Of a DNA stretch of 64,000 nt, positions 9,395 through 17,570 are shown piece by piece. The notes under the pieces were generated by a model that searched no databases, had not been told where the DNA came from, and saw nothing but the letters and a program-made list of their open reading frames with translations. The position numbers and the translations under genes were made by a program. Position 1 is the stretch's first letter; the number at the start of each line of letters is the position of its first letter. Source of the DNA: Halobellus salinus. Lineage in GTDB: Archaea > Halobacteriota > Halobacteria > Halobacteriales > Haloferacaceae. The stretch covers positions 84,661-148,660 of the forward strand of contig NZ_BMOC01000006.1 of NCBI RefSeq assembly GCF_014646875.1, given 5' to 3'.

Positions 9395-9700
9395 TCACCC
9401 GCCGTCATCGATTCTCTGTGAGACGTAGACCACGAGCGAAAGCGGGACCCCGAGCACCAGAGCCAGTGTCAGCCCGCCGTAGGCGGCGAATCCGAGTGGC
9501 GTGGCGGGGAACGGGACAATGAACAGGAACTGGGGCTGTTCGAGCCCGCTCACGAACGTCCCGGTCAGCAGCCCCGCCGCAGCCCCGACGCCGGTCAGGG
9601 CGGCGTAGAGTACGAGCACGAACCGCTGCCCGTCGCGCCCGGCCGACTCGGCCGCCGACGTCGGCGTCTCCTCTCCCCCGGTGGCGTCGTGTTCGGTCAC
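9395..9700 (-). CDS. Two-helix membrane protein, haloarchaeal
   Basis: A 101-residue protein starting at GTG 9700, with a hydrophilic N-terminus and two membrane helices (about 32-54 and 72-95) and the conserved-looking PFPATPLGFAAYGGLT between them. It resembles a haloarchaeal family of unknown function often seen near terminal oxidase genes (possibly the one listed as DUF7520; this name is from memory). The GTG is chosen because a TTAA box lies about 27 bases upstream and the residues before it are not hydrophobic or conserved-looking. Function is not known; a role in oxidase assembly or respiration is only inferred from position. Confidence 0.72.
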   Translation of the reverse strand: MTEHDATGGEETPTSAAESAGRDGQRFVLVLYAALTGVGAAAGLLTGTFVSGLEQPQFLFIVPFPATPLGFAAYGGLTLALVLGVPLSLVVYVSQRIDDGG

Positions 9701-9800
9701 ACCGTTGTGTCGGGTGTGGGGTCGGTTAAGCCACGCGCTCGCCGTCGGGTCGATCCCACGAAACCGACGCTGATTTGATCGCGCCCTGTCAACGCCACGT

Positions 9801-9884
9801 ATGAGTGACAGAGATCTCTTGGGGATCGTTCTCGCCGCGATCGTGGTGCTGATGTTCGCGACCGGCATCATCCTCGCGATCTGA
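9801..9884 (+). CDS. 27-residue single-helix membrane protein
   Basis: A very small gene, MSDRDLLGIVLAAIVVLMF... , with one membrane helix covering residues 6-27 and a short charged N-terminus. It stands alone on the plus strand between the oxidase subunit I gene and the two-helix protein. A TGATTTGAT box lies about 26 bases upstream of the ATG, as in leaderless haloarchaeal genes. Single-helix accessory subunits of this size are known in haem-copper oxidases, so an accessory role is plausible but unproven. Confidence 0.6.
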   Translation: MSDRDLLGIVLAAIVVLMFATGIILAI

Positions 9885-9958
9885 GAACGGGATCTGGTCC
9901 GGCCTGCCGGGGAGTTGCATCGGACCGACAGTACACCCGGAAAAAATAGAACGCCGAA

Positions 9959-11761
9959 CTACTCGTCGGCGTCGCTCTCTGGCTCCTGTCCGCCGTCGGG
10001 AACCACGTCCGCTTCCTCGCCGCCGTCGGGAACCACGTCCGCTTCCTCGCCGCCATCGGCAATCGCAGTCTGGAGCTTCCGGTCGAACCAGTCCCACTCG
10101 GCGGTGTAGAGGCCCGAATCTTTGAGATCCCACGGGTCACCATCCTTGATCTTCGGGGCTTCGAGCCACGACTGCACGAAGTTCCACACGAAGATGATCT
10201 GGCCCACAAGCAGGATGAGCGCGCCGAGGGTCGCGAGCCGGTGGAGCGTCGCGAACTGCGGCAGGTAGTTGGCGTACCGCCGCGGCATCCCGCCGTACCC
10301 CAGCAAGATCATGGCGAAGAATGTGATGTTGGTCCCGATCATGGAGAGCCAAAAGTGCATCTTCCCCAGGGTCTTCTGGTACATCCGACCGGTGTACAGC
10401 GGGTACCAGTAGTATAGGCCCGCGAACCCGGCGAACGCGATCGCGCCCATAACGACGTAGTGGAAGTGCCCGACCACGTAGTAGGTGTCGTGGAGCACGA
10501 GGTCAACCGGGATCGACGCGAGGAACACGCCGGTGACACCGCCGATGATGAAGTTCGAGACGAATCCGATACAGAACAGCATCGGAGTGGTGAGCCGCAC
10601 CCGACCATTCCACATCGTGGTGATCCAGTTGAATGTCTTGACCGCGCTCGGGATCGCGATCGCCAACGAGACCGCCATGAACGACGCCCGAAGCCGGGGG
10701 TCCATGCCGGTCGCGAACATGTGGTGGGCCCACACGCCGAACGAGAGCACGCCGATCGCGAGCGTGGAGTAGACGACGAACTTGAACCCGAACAGCCGCC
10801 GGCCGGCAAAGCGGGGTAGAACGTAGCTGACGATCCCCATCGGAGGCAGCACCAGGACGTAGACCTCGGGGTGGCCGAAGAACCAGAAGAGGTGTTGCCA
10901 CAGCATCGCGCCGCCCTCACCCGCGAAAAACGTGGTGCCGAAGTTACGGTCGAAAAGCAGCATCACGAGGGCGCTCCCGAGAAGCGGGAACGCGAAGAGA
11001 ATCAGCCCAGACTGGGTCAGGACCGTCCACGAGAAAATGTCGAGGTTGGCCCACGAGACCTTGTCGCCGCGCTCGGTGAAGATGGTGGCGATGAAGTTGA
11101 TCGCACCCATCGTTGTCGCGACGCCCGAGAGGTGCAGCCCAAGGAGGAACAGATCGACGCCGGCGTTCCCCTGGTTTCCGAGGCCTTCACCCACCGAGAG
11201 CGGGGTGTACATCGTCCAAGCGGTCTGCGCCGGGATGATGTCCCCGATCGGGAAAAAGCCCGCCCAGATGAGGAGTGCCGCAGGCGGTAGCAGCCAGAAC
11301 GCGATGGCGTTGATCCGGGGGAACGCCATGTCTTCTGCGTCGATCAGAAGCGGCACTAGGTAGTTCGCGAACGCCGCGATGATCGGCGTCCCGAACAGGA
11401 ACAGCATCGTGATGCCGTGGCTCGTCAGAAGCGAGTTGTAGAACGTGTTCGAGATGAGCGTCTGCCCGGGATTGATGAGTTCCAGCCGCATCACGACGAC
11501 CATCAGCCCGCCGACGACGAACGCGGTGAGTGCGTACGCGCCGTAGAGCAGCCCGATATCCTTGTGATCCACCGTGGTGAGCCACCGGATAACGCCCGAC
11601 GGTTTCTCGTTGGAGACGTAGCTGTCCTCCTGTCCGTACCCGCCGCCGCCGGCGACCGGTGTGTACGAGCGCCAGTTTTCGACCCGCGCGACCCACGCGG
11701 CGACGGCCACGAGGAAGAGCCCCATGAGGACCGTCAGTGCTAGCTGTCCGTTGACCTGCAT
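9959..11761 (-). CDS. coxA: Haem-copper oxidase subunit I
   Basis: A 600-residue cytochrome c/quinol oxidase catalytic subunit, which reduces oxygen to water and pumps protons across the membrane. About twelve helices; haem and copper ligands sit in HGITMLFLFGTP, WQHLFWFFGHPEVYVLVLP, WAHHMF and VVGHFHYVVMG. The GHPEVY glutamate marks an aa3-like (type A) enzyme. The acidic C-terminus repeats DGGEEADVVP because of a perfect 30-base duplication (9991-10050). ATG 11761 begins MQVNGQLALTVL; longer in-frame starts run through a repeated promoter region and are unlikely. Subunit III is at 17.9 kb, and no subunit II gene is in the window. Confidence 0.95.
   Translation of the reverse strand: MQVNGQLALTVLMGLFLVAVAAWVARVENWRSYTPVAGGGGYGQEDSYVSNEKPSGVIRWLTTVDHKDIGLLYGAYALTAFVVGGLMVVVMRLELINPGQTLISNTFYNSLLTSHGITMLFLFGTPIIAAFANYLVPLLIDAEDMAFPRINAIAFWLLPPAALLIWAGFFPIGDIIPAQTAWTMYTPLSVGEGLGNQGNAGVDLFLLGLHLSGVATTMGAINFIATIFTERGDKVSWANLDIFSWTVLTQSGLILFAFPLLGSALVMLLFDRNFGTTFFAGEGGAMLWQHLFWFFGHPEVYVLVLPPMGIVSYVLPRFAGRRLFGFKFVVYSTLAIGVLSFGVWAHHMFATGMDPRLRASFMAVSLAIAIPSAVKTFNWITTMWNGRVRLTTPMLFCIGFVSNFIIGGVTGVFLASIPVDLVLHDTYYVVGHFHYVVMGAIAFAGFAGLYYWYPLYTGRMYQKTLGKMHFWLSMIGTNITFFAMILLGYGGMPRRYANYLPQFATLHRLATLGALILLVGQIIFVWNFVQSWLEAPKIKDGDPWDLKDSGLYTAEWDWFDRKLQTAIADGGEEADVVPDGGEEADVVPDGGQEPESDADE
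9991..10050. repeat. 30-base perfect tandem duplication in coxA tail
   Basis: Bases 9991-10020 and 10021-10050 are identical. In frame they duplicate ten residues of the acidic cytoplasmic tail of oxidase subunit I; a third, diverged partial copy follows. Confidence 0.95.
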
Positions 11762-11800
11762 AGATGTGGGTGAGTATCGGAAGGTAATGAAAGGTTCGGG

Positions 11801-11840
11801 ACCCGACCGCGGCGTGTGGGACCCGACCGCGGCGTGTGGG
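11801..11840. repeat. 20-base perfect tandem duplication upstream of coxA
   Basis: The unit ACCCGACCGCGGCGTGTGGG occurs twice in a row, followed by a five-base partial copy. It lies between the DUF6684-like gene and coxA, in the coxA leader or promoter region, and could change spacing or structure of the leader. Confidence 0.95.
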
Positions 11841-11853
11841 ACCCGCCGCTGGA

Positions 11854-12342
11854 TCAAGCGTGCGCTTCGGAGTCGTCGTCGGCTTCGTCGGCGTCAACCA
11901 GGTCGTCCTCGGGTCCTGCCGGGCCGTCCCCGGACGCGTCGTGATCCGGCTCCCCGGATGCCGCGTCGCCGTTGAGCTCCGCGGCGGGCGCTTCCGAGTC
12001 CGTGTCGCCGAGTTCTGCGGCGGAGTCTCCGGAGTCCATATCCTCGTCATCCGCATCGGGCACCTCGAGCGGTTCGGCCCCCGAAACGCCCGCCTGTCCC
12101 GGGAGATACACCGGCCCGTTCTTCTCGCTGCCCGCGACGGCGACCGCGGCGAAGTACGTCAGGACCGCTAGGAGGACGAACGGGATCGCAACCAACCCGA
12201 ACTGGATCGACGACGCGAGCGGATCGACCCCGAACGGTGCGAACACCACGAAGCCGACGATGAAGAAGCCGAGAATGAAGAGCGGGATGATGTTGACGAG
12301 GAGGTCGAGTTGGGTCTCTCGATCGAAGATCTCGTTGCTCAT
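11854..12342 (-). CDS. Oxidase-linked membrane protein (DUF6684-like)
   Basis: A 162-residue protein with two membrane helices at about 13-33 and 42-66 and a long acidic tail (Asp, Glu, Ala rich, residues 85-162). Proteins of this kind (I believe DUF6684) sit directly upstream of coxA in haloarchaea, and this one probably shares its transcript. Function is unknown; an accessory or assembly role in the oxidase is inferred. ATG 12342 (MSNEIFDRETQLD) is chosen because a CTATTTGCT box lies about 26 bases upstream. Confidence 0.8.
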   Translation of the reverse strand: MSNEIFDRETQLDLLVNIIPLFILGFFIVGFVVFAPFGVDPLASSIQFGLVAIPFVLLAVLTYFAAVAVAGSEKNGPVYLPGQAGVSGAEPLEVPDADDEDMDSGDSAAELGDTDSEAPAAELNGDAASGEPDHDASGDGPAGPEDDLVDADEADDDSEAHA

Positions 12343-12409
12343 ACCCCGTCGTTCCGGTGGAGAAGCAAATAGGTTGTTGGTTCGTCGCAGGGGCAAGAGT
12401 CGGGACGGA

Positions 12410-12775
12410 CTAGTACGGTGGTTGCTGGTCCTGTGCGAACAGCGTCCCGGCGGCGGCGACCGCGACCAGGATCACCGCGGCTGCGAGAATCGCGAACCCA
12501 CGGGTCGGAAGGGAGATCGCGGTGTATACGAACCCAGCACCCAGCGCGGCGAGCGGGATCGCGGCGCCGACGAGCGCCCGCCACGGTGTCTTTGCGTAGC
12601 CCGCCTCCGTCGCCAGCCCGGCGGCGCTCCCGCCGAACAGTAACAGTCCCCCGACAGCGATCGGGAAGAGACCGAAGACGATCCCGACTTCTCCGATCGG
12701 AATCCCGAGGGCGACAAAAACCGGCCAAGGGCTCGCTCGCCGATACTGGTCCGAGAGTCCCGGTTCAGCTTCCAT
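12410..12775 (-). CDS. Four-helix membrane protein (DUF7541-like)
   Basis: A 121-residue protein with four hydrophobic segments (about 19-36, 40-56, 67-86, 92-113) and a Tyr/Pro-rich end. It resembles a small haloarchaeal family (DUF7541, from memory) that neighbours the coxA/DUF6684 pair. It lies 67 bases upstream of the DUF6684-like gene on the same strand. No catalytic motif is visible; a role around the terminal oxidase is inferred from position only. Confidence 0.72.
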   Translation of the reverse strand: MEAEPGLSDQYRRASPWPVFVALGIPIGEVGIVFGLFPIAVGGLLLFGGSAAGLATEAGYAKTPWRALVGAAIPLAALGAGFVYTAISLPTRGFAILAAAVILVAVAAAGTLFAQDQQPPY

Positions 12776-12890
12776 TACCGGCCGTACGCGTCCGAGCGTA
12801 CAAAACGCTTCGTTCCACGCCGGTAGGGGTCAGCGCGGACGGGACACCGAAAGAACACCTTTTTCGACGCAGGTCGCAGACTCCTACCCG

Positions 12891-14003
12891 ATGGGACTGG
12901 AGGAGGAGATCGAGGAACTCCGCGAGGAGATCTCGAACACGCCCTACAACAAGTCGACCGAACAGCATATCGGTCGGCTGAAGGCGAAGCTCGCGGAGAA
13001 AAAGGAGAAACTCGAAAACCAGTCCGGAAGCGGCGGCGGTCACGGTTACGCGGTCGAGAAGACCGGCGACGCGACGGTCGCGCTGGTGGGGTTCCCGAGC
13101 GTCGGCAAGTCGACGCTGATCAACGCGCTCACCAACGCCGACAGCGAGGTCGGGGAGTACGAGTTCACCACGCTTGACGTCAACCCCGGAATGCTGAAGC
13201 ACAACGGTGCGAACATCCAGATCCTCGACGTACCGGGCCTCATCGAAGGGGCTGCCGGCGGCCGCGGCGACGGGCAGGCAGTCCTCTCGGTTGTCCGGAC
13301 GGCCGATCTGGTGGTGTTTCTGCTCTCGGTCTTCGAGATCGAGCGGTACGAGCGGCTCCAGGAGGAGTTGTACGCCAACAAGATCAGGGTCGACTCGTCG
13401 CCGCCGAACGTCACGATCTCGAAACGGGGCAAAGGCGGGATCCAAGTCACCACCTCCGATGAGGTCTCTCTCGGCGAGGATACGATTGCGAGCGTGCTCA
13501 GAGAGCACGGTTACGTCAACGCCGATGTGACTGTCCGCGGTAACCACTCTATCGACGAACTCATCGACGGGATCATGGACAACCGGGTGTATCTCCCGTC
13601 GATGGTGGCGGTGAACAAAGCTGACCTCATCGACCGCGACTACCTCCCCACGGTCGAGGAGAACCTCCGCGAGGTCGGGGTTGACCCCGACGAGGCGGTG
13701 TTCATCAGCGCGGAAGCCGAGAAGGGCCTCGGCGCGTTCAAACAGCGGTTGTGGACGGAACTCGGCCTGATCCGGGTGTACATGGACAAGCCCGGCCGCG
13801 GTGTCGATTACGAGGAACCGCTGGTCCTGATCGAGGGGCAAAATACCGTCGACAACGCGCTCCGGAAACTCGGTGGGAGTTTGGAAGACCGGTTCCGGTT
13901 CGCCCGGGTGACCGGGCCGAGCGCCAAACACGACGAACAGCAGGTCGGCCGCGACCACGAACTTCGAGACGAGGACGTGCTCCGCGTCGTCGCCAGGAAG
14001 TGA
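12891..14003 (+). CDS. drg: DRG-family GTPase
   Basis: A 370-residue Obg-related GTPase of the developmentally regulated GTP-binding (DRG) family, thought to work with ribosomes in translation. It has a charged helical N-terminus (1-55), G1 GFPSVGKS at 67-74, G3 DVPGLIEGA near 108, G4 NKAD near 243, and a C-terminal TGS domain from about 290. ATG 12891 opens the typical MGLEEEIEELREEI start. An ACCTTTTTCG stretch about 30 bases upstream could be the TATA region. The next gene starts within 6-12 bases of its stop, so the two are probably co-transcribed. Confidence 0.95.
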   Translation: MGLEEEIEELREEISNTPYNKSTEQHIGRLKAKLAEKKEKLENQSGSGGGHGYAVEKTGDATVALVGFPSVGKSTLINALTNADSEVGEYEFTTLDVNPGMLKHNGANIQILDVPGLIEGAAGGRGDGQAVLSVVRTADLVVFLLSVFEIERYERLQEELYANKIRVDSSPPNVTISKRGKGGIQVTTSDEVSLGEDTIASVLREHGYVNADVTVRGNHSIDELIDGIMDNRVYLPSMVAVNKADLIDRDYLPTVEENLREVGVDPDEAVFISAEAEKGLGAFKQRLWTELGLIRVYMDKPGRGVDYEEPLVLIEGQNTVDNALRKLGGSLEDRFRFARVTGPSAKHDEQQVGRDHELRDEDVLRVVARK

Positions 14004-14014
14004 CTCGCGTGTCG

Positions 14015-14473
14015 ATGCCCGCCGCGCGGTCGCGAGTGACGGTCGTTGCGCTGTTGGGGCTGCTTGCGATCCCGTGGTCGGTGCAGGTGTTTTCCGGCCG
14101 CGACGCCACGCTGCTTTTCGCGTGGGGGTTGGTCAACACGAGCCCCCCGATGGTGACGACGCTCCCGGAGTTTCTGTTCCTGTACACGCGGGGGCTACCG
14201 GCGTATATTCTGGCGTGGCCGCTCTCCGTCGGACTCTACGCGACCGCGGTCGCGAGTGTCGGAATCCGGTGGTGGACCGGGGGGGAGGACCGCCGCGTGA
14301 CCGCCGGAGTGTTGGTCGTCGCTGCCGTCGCGCAGGCACAACTCGCGTGGGGCTTTTCGCTCCAACCGAGCCGGGTGGCGTGGCCGGTCGGGTCGGTCGC
14401 GCTGGTCGCGGTCGCAGCAGTGTACTACTGGGTGCACGCTCGAACCCCCGGCAAGGGCGACGACGGCCGCTGA
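14015..14473 (+). CDS. TIGR04206-type membrane protein
   Basis: A 152-residue protein with about four membrane helices and the conserved-looking NTSPP and LPAYILAWPLSVGLY segments of the haloarchaeal TIGR04206 family. Function is unknown. It starts 11 bases after the DRG stop codon; GTG 14009 is an alternative start two codons earlier. It is likely the second gene of a DRG transcript. No enzymatic motif is visible. Confidence 0.82.
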   Translation: MPAARSRVTVVALLGLLAIPWSVQVFSGRDATLLFAWGLVNTSPPMVTTLPEFLFLYTRGLPAYILAWPLSVGLYATAVASVGIRWWTGGEDRRVTAGVLVVAAVAQAQLAWGFSLQPSRVAWPVGSVALVAVAAVYYWVHARTPGKGDDGR

Positions 14474-14499
14474 CCGAACAGTGCCGACGCTCACCGGGC

Positions 14500-14517
14500 G
14501 GGTACCCTTCGGTACCC
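14500..14517. promoter_or_regulatory. GGGTACC palindrome over the VOC gene promoter
   Basis: GGGTACC-CTTC-GGTACCC is a perfect 7-base inverted repeat with a 4-base spacer. It runs directly into the CCCTTTTTGAC TATA-like element about 27 bases before the VOC gene. It could be an operator that blocks the promoter, or a terminator for the gene upstream. Confidence 0.5.
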
Positions 14518-14547
14518 TTTTTGACTGCGGCGACCGTCGCTCCGGAT

Positions 14548-15312
14548 ATGTCCGGCGTACTCGATCACGTGATGTTGCGCGTGGAGGACCTCGACGAGTC
14601 CCTGGAGTGGTACCAGACCCACCTGGACTACGAGGAGACGGGTCGGTGGGAGGCCGACACCTTCACCAACGTCTACCTCGGTCCCGAGGGGATGCACGAC
14701 GAGGGCGCGAAGCTCGAACTCACGTACAACCACGACGACCGAACCTACGAGATGGGCGACGCGTGGGGTCACATCGCGGTCCGGGTCCCCGAGGGCGAAC
14801 TCGAGTCCTACTACGACCAGTTGATGGACGAGGGCGTCGATGACTACCGCGACCCCGCCTCCTGCGGCGGCCGGTACGCGTTCGTGAAAGATCCCGACGG
14901 CCACGAAATCGAGGTCGTCCAACGGGACCCCGACCTGCCCACGTGGGGCATTGACCACACGATGATCCGCGTCGCAGACGCCGACGAGGCGCTGGGGTTC
15001 TGGACCCGGAAGTTCGGGTACGAACACACCGGGCGGTGGGAGTCCGACACGTTCGCGAACTACTTCATGAAGCCCGAGGGCGCCTCCAAAGCCGCGATGG
15101 CCGTCGAACTCACGTACAACTACGACGGCCGGTCGTATACGATGGGCGACGCGTGGGGCCACCTGTGTGTTCGCGCCGACGACCTCCACGACTACTGGGC
15201 CACGCTGATGGAGCGAGACGCCGAGGAGTACCGCGACCCCGCGGCGTGTGACGACCGCTACGCGTTCACAAAGGACCAGGACGGCCACGAGATCGAAGTC
15301 CTCGAGGCCTGA
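14548..15312 (+). CDS. Tandem VOC (glyoxalase-like) protein
   Basis: A 254-residue protein made of two similar vicinal-oxygen-chelate domains (about 1-122 and 127-254), the layout of glyoxalase I-like lyases. Each half keeps a full set of possible metal ligands: LDHVML, LELTYNH, GHIAVRV and GHEIEVV in the first, IDHTMI, VELTYNY, GHLCVRA and GHEIEVL in the second. It probably detoxifies methylglyoxal or a related compound, but VOC proteins vary widely in substrate. It is transcribed alone behind the GGGTACC palindrome. Confidence 0.85.
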   Translation: MSGVLDHVMLRVEDLDESLEWYQTHLDYEETGRWEADTFTNVYLGPEGMHDEGAKLELTYNHDDRTYEMGDAWGHIAVRVPEGELESYYDQLMDEGVDDYRDPASCGGRYAFVKDPDGHEIEVVQRDPDLPTWGIDHTMIRVADADEALGFWTRKFGYEHTGRWESDTFANYFMKPEGASKAAMAVELTYNYDGRSYTMGDAWGHLCVRADDLHDYWATLMERDAEEYRDPAACDDRYAFTKDQDGHEIEVLEA

Positions 15313-15695
15313 CACTGCCGGCGTTAACGACAGCCGGGACGGAGTTCGGTACCACCGAAAGAAGCGACCGTACCTTGACCTCCTCCTCAGCCTGAAGACG
15401 GAGGAATCCGCCCATCGGATTCGGGCAAATCAGCGTCAACGACGTGGGGGTTGACCCGACAGAGGTGGTTGTCGGCCGATTCCGCTCCGAGGGGTGGATC
15501 GCCGAGGAGCCCCGCCCCGATTCTGATCAACCTCGACGATCCGGAGGCCCTGTCCACGCTGTCGGATTCGAGTGACCCCGAGTGAGGGACGCGGACGGCA
15601 GAGACGGCGGCTCCTTGAGTCGGCCGACCGGCGGTCTCCCGGCGCCGACGCACGCAACGACAAAGGATTTATTCGTCAATGTCGTTGCCGCACGT
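15313..15695 (+). other. Gene-poor stretch with a decayed coding fragment
   Basis: 383 bases without an intact gene. At 15378-15415, CCTCCTC-AGCCTGAAGAC-GGAGG followed by AATCC resembles a haloarchaeal IS200/IS605 terminal hairpin. From about 15420 one frame reads VNDVGVDPTEVVVGRF..., and a shifted frame continues ILINLDDPEALSTLSD to a stop near 15586, as if a small gene had been frameshifted. A GATTTATTC box at 15667-15675 is the likely artA promoter. The fragment call is tentative. Confidence 0.35.
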
Positions 15696-16634
15696 ATGCC
15701 CGGTCTCCTCTCCGACGCGTTCGCGTGGGTCGTGATCCTCACGTTCGCGGCGGGGACGCTCTCCGTAGGCCGGAACGACCGGCTGGCGCGGTATCTTACG
15801 GTCGCTGCGTGGGTTGGGTTCGCCGCTTTCTGGCTCCAACTCGTCCCGCATTTCGCGTTCGTCCACAAGAGCTACGTTGAGGGGTTGCTCTCGGTTGTTG
15901 CGGTCCCGGCGTCTCTGTACACCGGCTACCTGCTCTGGGGCGGCCGCGACTCGTTGTACGTGCTCTCGCGGTCGGTCGCCGTGATGGGGCTGCTCTACCT
16001 CCCGTTCGAGACGATCCCCGCGTTCTCGCTCGTGGGGATCGCGGTCCCGGCGCCCCGCGGCGTGCTGATGGAGACGGTCGCCGCACAGACCGGTGTTCTG
16101 GTCAATGCGTTCGGCTACACCCCCGAACTCGTCGTGGGCGAGCAAGGGTATCTGAACACCTTCGTCTTTTTCGACGGCGACCACCGCCTGACGGTGTCGG
16201 TCGTCCTCGCGTGTACCGGACTCGGCAGCATCGCCATCTTCGCCGGACTGATCGCCGCGGTGAAGGCGCCGTTCCGCCGGAAGCTCCGTGCGCTTGCGGT
16301 TGCGGTCCCGATCATCTACGCGTTGAACCTGCTCCGGACCACGTTCATCACGATCGTCTTCGGCAAGCAGTACATGCAGTGGTTCGTCACCGAGATCCTG
16401 TTCCTGTTCGGCTCCACCGACCCGTACATGGTGTCGTTTTTTATTTCCGACCGGATCATCAGCCAGTTGCTCGCGGTCGTGGTGCTCGTCGGAATCACCT
16501 ACCTGGTGGTCCGTGAGGTCCCGGAGCTACTGACGGTCGTCGAGGACGTGCTCTATCTCGTCACCGGCGACGAGTACGACCTCGCGTCGCAGCTCGACCT
16601 CGAGGCACCCGACCGGACCGACCAGGTCGCCTAA
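15696..16634 (+). CDS. artA: Archaeosortase A
   Basis: A 312-residue integral membrane transpeptidase that removes C-terminal PGF-CTERM anchors from surface proteins such as the S-layer glycoprotein and permits their lipid attachment. About eight membrane helices. The catalytic residues expected for ArtA are present and fall at Cys173 (ACTGLGS), Arg214 (NLLRTTF) and Arg253 (FISDRI), the same numbers reported for the Haloferax volcanii enzyme. ATG 15696 is preferred: a TATA box (GATTTATTC) lies about 25 bases upstream, and the earlier in-frame codons are hydrophilic. It converges with dph5 across the 39-base repeats. Confidence 0.95.
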   Translation: MPGLLSDAFAWVVILTFAAGTLSVGRNDRLARYLTVAAWVGFAAFWLQLVPHFAFVHKSYVEGLLSVVAVPASLYTGYLLWGGRDSLYVLSRSVAVMGLLYLPFETIPAFSLVGIAVPAPRGVLMETVAAQTGVLVNAFGYTPELVVGEQGYLNTFVFFDGDHRLTVSVVLACTGLGSIAIFAGLIAAVKAPFRRKLRALAVAVPIIYALNLLRTTFITIVFGKQYMQWFVTEILFLFGSTDPYMVSFFISDRIISQLLAVVVLVGITYLVVREVPELLTVVEDVLYLVTGDEYDLASQLDLEAPDRTDQVA

Positions 16635-16648
16635 GATCCTGTCCGCCG

Positions 16649-16765
16649 GCCGCGAGTGACACGATCGCGGCGGCCTACCGCTCCCGGGCCGCGAGTGACA
16701 CGATCGCGGCGGCCTACCGCTCCCGGGCCGCGAGTGACACGATCGCGGCGGCCTACCGCTCCCGG
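16649..16765. repeat. 39-base unit, three copies, at the dph5 3' end
   Basis: Copies at 16649-16687, 16688-16726 and 16727-16765 appear identical, with a partial fourth running into dph5. Each unit holds CCGCGA...TCGCGG, which could fold, and on the minus strand re-creates the last codons and TAG stop of dph5. This is a triplicated gene end plus terminator region, with no spacers. Confidence 0.95.
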
Positions 16766-17532
16766 GCCGCGAGCGCATCGGCGGGCGCGCCGCCGAGCGC
16801 CGACAGCGCGTCGGACTCGATATGGTGAAGATCACCCGGAATCACCAGTAGGTGGAGCGGATCGCCGAACTCCCGCGCCGCGAGCGCCGAGAGCGTATCC
16901 GCCGCGACGACGGGCTCCGGGCCGCCGGCCCGCGCGACCGCGACACCCAGGGTGTCGGTCCACCCCTCAGTGAGTAGTCCAGCGGCGACATCCGCAGTCA
17001 TGTACTCGTCGCGGCTGGCGTTGATATCGAGGTAGACGAGGGTGTGGAGGCCGCGCTCCCGGTTGGCCTCGATCGATTCCACAACGCTTCCGGGAACCGC
17101 ATCGCCGCCGCGGGCGTCCGGGAACGGGAGCGTGACCGACTTTCCGAACCGGTAGTTCTGGAGGCCGGTGAGCCCGCTCGCGGCTGTCTGTGCGGTCACC
17201 CCGTGGATCACGCGAGTGTCGATTCCGCGGTCGATCGCCCGGAGCCGGAGGTCAACGTGCGTTGTCGAGATCATCGTGTCGCCCGCGGTCAGGAACGCGA
17301 CGTGGTCGTTCTCTGCGGCCGCGAGGACGTCCTCCGGGTCCTGTTCAACGCCGGCGCGGTCCCGGACCTCGATGTCGATGCCGTGAGACGCCGAGAGTTC
17401 CGCGACGGTCGCGCCGACAAGGTGGCTGGTGTAGAACTCCGCGATCGCGCGGTCGGCGTCTTCGAGTGCGGCCCGTCCGTCGACGGTGATCGACTCCTCG
17501 TCGTATAACCCGAGACCGATGAACGTGAGCAT
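16753..17532 (-). CDS. dph5: Diphthine synthase
   Basis: A 259-residue SAM-dependent methyltransferase (tetrapyrrole methylase fold) that methylates the modified histidine of elongation factor 2 during diphthamide synthesis. Family motifs: MLTFIGLGLYDEESIT at the start, GDTMISTTH near 84, and YRFGKSVTLPFPD near 127. Length is typical for archaeal Dph5. The stop codon lies inside a 39-base unit repeated downstream, so the C-terminus is LAARER here, and the duplicated units repeat this end after the stop. It is transcribed alone. Confidence 0.95.
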   Translation of the reverse strand: MLTFIGLGLYDEESITVDGRAALEDADRAIAEFYTSHLVGATVAELSASHGIDIEVRDRAGVEQDPEDVLAAAENDHVAFLTAGDTMISTTHVDLRLRAIDRGIDTRVIHGVTAQTAASGLTGLQNYRFGKSVTLPFPDARGGDAVPGSVVESIEANRERGLHTLVYLDINASRDEYMTADVAAGLLTEGWTDTLGVAVARAGGPEPVVAADTLSALAAREFGDPLHLLVIPGDLHHIESDALSALGGAPADALAARER

Positions 17533-17570
17533 ACCTCGGGTGGGCGACCGGCGGGAATAAACCGCCCGGC

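Noticed and set aside
12765..13958. Open frame of 397 codons on the minus strand
   Set aside because: Exact shadow of the DRG GTPase gene, which has all G motifs.
16649..16765. CRISPR array
   Set aside because: Three 39-base units are directly joined, with no spacers and no cas genes; it is a tandem duplication.
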